From an uncultured Clostridia bacterium (GTDB lineage Bacteria; Bacillota; Clostridia; TANB77; CAG-508): a stretch of DNA of 31,768 bases. Of the stretch, positions 30,815 through 31,768 are shown piece by piece. The DNA lies in assembly GCA_934167175.1 (NCBI GenBank), contig CAKPKF010000016.1, forward strand, positions 1-31,768, in the 5' to 3' direction. Within the stretch, counting starts at the first letter, position 1, and each line of letters begins with the position of its first letter. The translations under genes and the position numbers were made by a program. Under the pieces are notes generated by a model. The model ran no database searches. It was given only the letters and a program-made list of their open reading frames with translations, and had not been told where the DNA came from.

Positions 30815-31726
30815 ATGGAGAATATAAAAAATAAAAAAGGATTATCAATAACAATGATATTTAAAGCAAATAGCATGAATTATAGTGAGTCAATAGGAAA
30901 TATATCAGAATTAAAGAAATTAACAAGAGGAGATGGAAGTGTATATACTTTTGCATCAAGACAAGCAATAAGATATGACATAGCAAGACTAGGAAATAAA
31001 ATGTTTAATTGGAAATATTATGGCATTGTTGATGCAAAAGAAGGAACAGTACAATTTAGTAAGGGGTTAACCATAGAAGATTCTGAAGAAATGGATTTAT
31101 TTGGGTATTTTAGAACAATCAAAAAAGAAAATTCAGAGACAAGAAGTGCAGCAGTAAGATTAAGTAATGCAATATCTTTAGAAGAATATAAAGGAGATAT
31201 GGAGTTTCTAACAAACAAAGGATTAGCAGACAGAATTTCTAGACATGCAGATCCTGTTAACATCGAACAACACTTAAGTTACTACACATACACAATAACA
31301 ATAGACCTAGAAAAAATAGGGAAAGACAGAGAAATAGAACTACCAAACGAAGAAAAAGCAAAAAGAATCAACCAATTATTAGACATAGTAAAAATCCTAA
31401 ACAGAGAAATAAGAGGAAGAGAAGAAAACCTAAGCCCAGTATTTGTAATAGGAGGAATGTATGACATAAACTCACCATTTTTCCTAGGAAGAATAAAACT
31501 AAACGGAAAAGACGGACAATTCAGTATAGACACAGAAATGCTAAAAGACACTGCAACATTAACAATAGGAGAAAACTCAATAGCAGAAGACACAAAAATA
31601 GGAATAGTAAAAAACACATTCAAAAACGAAAAAGAAATAGAAGAGATGTTTGAAGGAAAAACAACAAACATAGAAGAATTCTTCAAAAATCTAAAAGAAA
31701 AAGTAGAAGAATACTACAAAGCATAA
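30815..31726 (+). CDS. cas7: Type I-B CRISPR backbone protein Cas7/Cst2 (DevR family)
   Basis: Cas7 forms the helical backbone of Cascade along the crRNA. The 303-residue protein has the DevR/Cst2 features SITMIFKANSMNYSES at the N-terminus, TFASRQAIRYDI at about 47-58 and DLFGYFRT near 91. AAGGAAGG precedes ATG 30815. Its synonymous codons change abruptly near 31210: before it, Asn, Asp, Tyr and Phe codons end in T almost without exception, after it mostly in C. The downstream cas5 and cas3 expected for this subtype lie beyond the window. Confidence 0.92.
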   Translation: MENIKNKKGLSITMIFKANSMNYSESIGNISELKKLTRGDGSVYTFASRQAIRYDIARLGNKMFNWKYYGIVDAKEGTVQFSKGLTIEDSEEMDLFGYFRTIKKENSETRSAAVRLSNAISLEEYKGDMEFLTNKGLADRISRHADPVNIEQHLSYYTYTITIDLEKIGKDREIELPNEEKAKRINQLLDIVKILNREIRGREENLSPVFVIGGMYDINSPFFLGRIKLNGKDGQFSIDTEMLKDTATLTIGENSIAEDTKIGIVKNTFKNEKEIEEMFEGKTTNIEEFFKNLKEKVEEYYKA

Positions 31727-31768
31727 ACTTAATAATTTTTTAGCATAGAAGAAATGAAAAATATTACA

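Noticed and set aside
27917..31768. CRISPR repeat array near the cas genes
   Set aside because: No regularly spaced 28-37 base repeats were seen in this part of the window; the array must lie elsewhere.
1..31768. tRNA, rRNA, transposase or integrase genes
   Set aside because: None recognised on either strand; no insertion-sequence ends or attachment-site duplications were found apart from the 41-bp terminator repeat.

Overview
The window is AT-rich chromosomal DNA with short intergenic gaps, strong AGGAGG-type ribosome binding sites and near-consensus sigma-A promoters. It comes from a low-GC Firmicute, most likely an anaerobic, fermentative member of the Clostridia. The plsX-acpP-rnc order, an AdhE of clostridial type, AddB, Hsp20 with a CIRCE-like operator and a type I-B CRISPR operon of the Cst1/Cst2 kind all fit. 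I cannot name a genus from sequence alone.

Layout. 1-290: 3' end of tuf and its terminator. 570-5652 (+): plsX, acpP, rnc, a radical SAM (Elp3-like) protein, a YitT-family membrane protein and an OGG-type DNA glycosylase; acpP and rnc also have their own promoter candidates. 5654-5746: three adjacent inverted repeats. 5756-6688 (-): an exported SleB-like, Cys-rich protein whose signal peptide is broken by an in-frame TGA. 6801-14333 (+): a tight operon of addB, a YfiH/laccase-domain protein, an LD-carboxypeptidase, a family 4 uracil-DNA glycosylase, a Nudix hydrolase and a GltD-like oxidoreductase. 14412-18102 (-): an unknown HExxH protein and leuS, separated by two large hairpins. 18281-19269 (+): two small unknown proteins, each with its own promoter and terminator. 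19481-22607 (+): adhE and a TrmL-type tRNA methyltransferase.

22703-24882 (+): an exactly consensus promoter drives a secreted or membrane Tim44-like zinc-ribbon protein and an SPFH/band-7 protein with two C-terminal zinc ribbons, which looks like a membrane-stress module. 24910-25459: Hsp20 under an imperfect CIRCE element that overlaps its -35. 25505-27384: an ABC-F ATPase gene preceded by a 37-codon upstream ORF and a leader with three competing RNA pairings, one of which covers the ABC-F Shine-Dalgarno. The cassette is bracketed by two identical 41-bp terminator copies. 27383-27916 (-): a FlaR-like P-loop kinase. 28130-31726 (+): cas6, cas8a1 (cst1) and cas7 (cst2) of a type I-B CRISPR system that continues past the right edge; no array is in the window.

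Most notable are the uORF/attenuator in front of the ABC-F gene, the abrupt synonymous-codon switch inside cas7, the nonsense codon in the SleB-like gene, and the CIRCE/promoter overlap at hsp20. Several genes have unknown function, and that is stated where it applies. All motif positions and counts were made by eye and hand.
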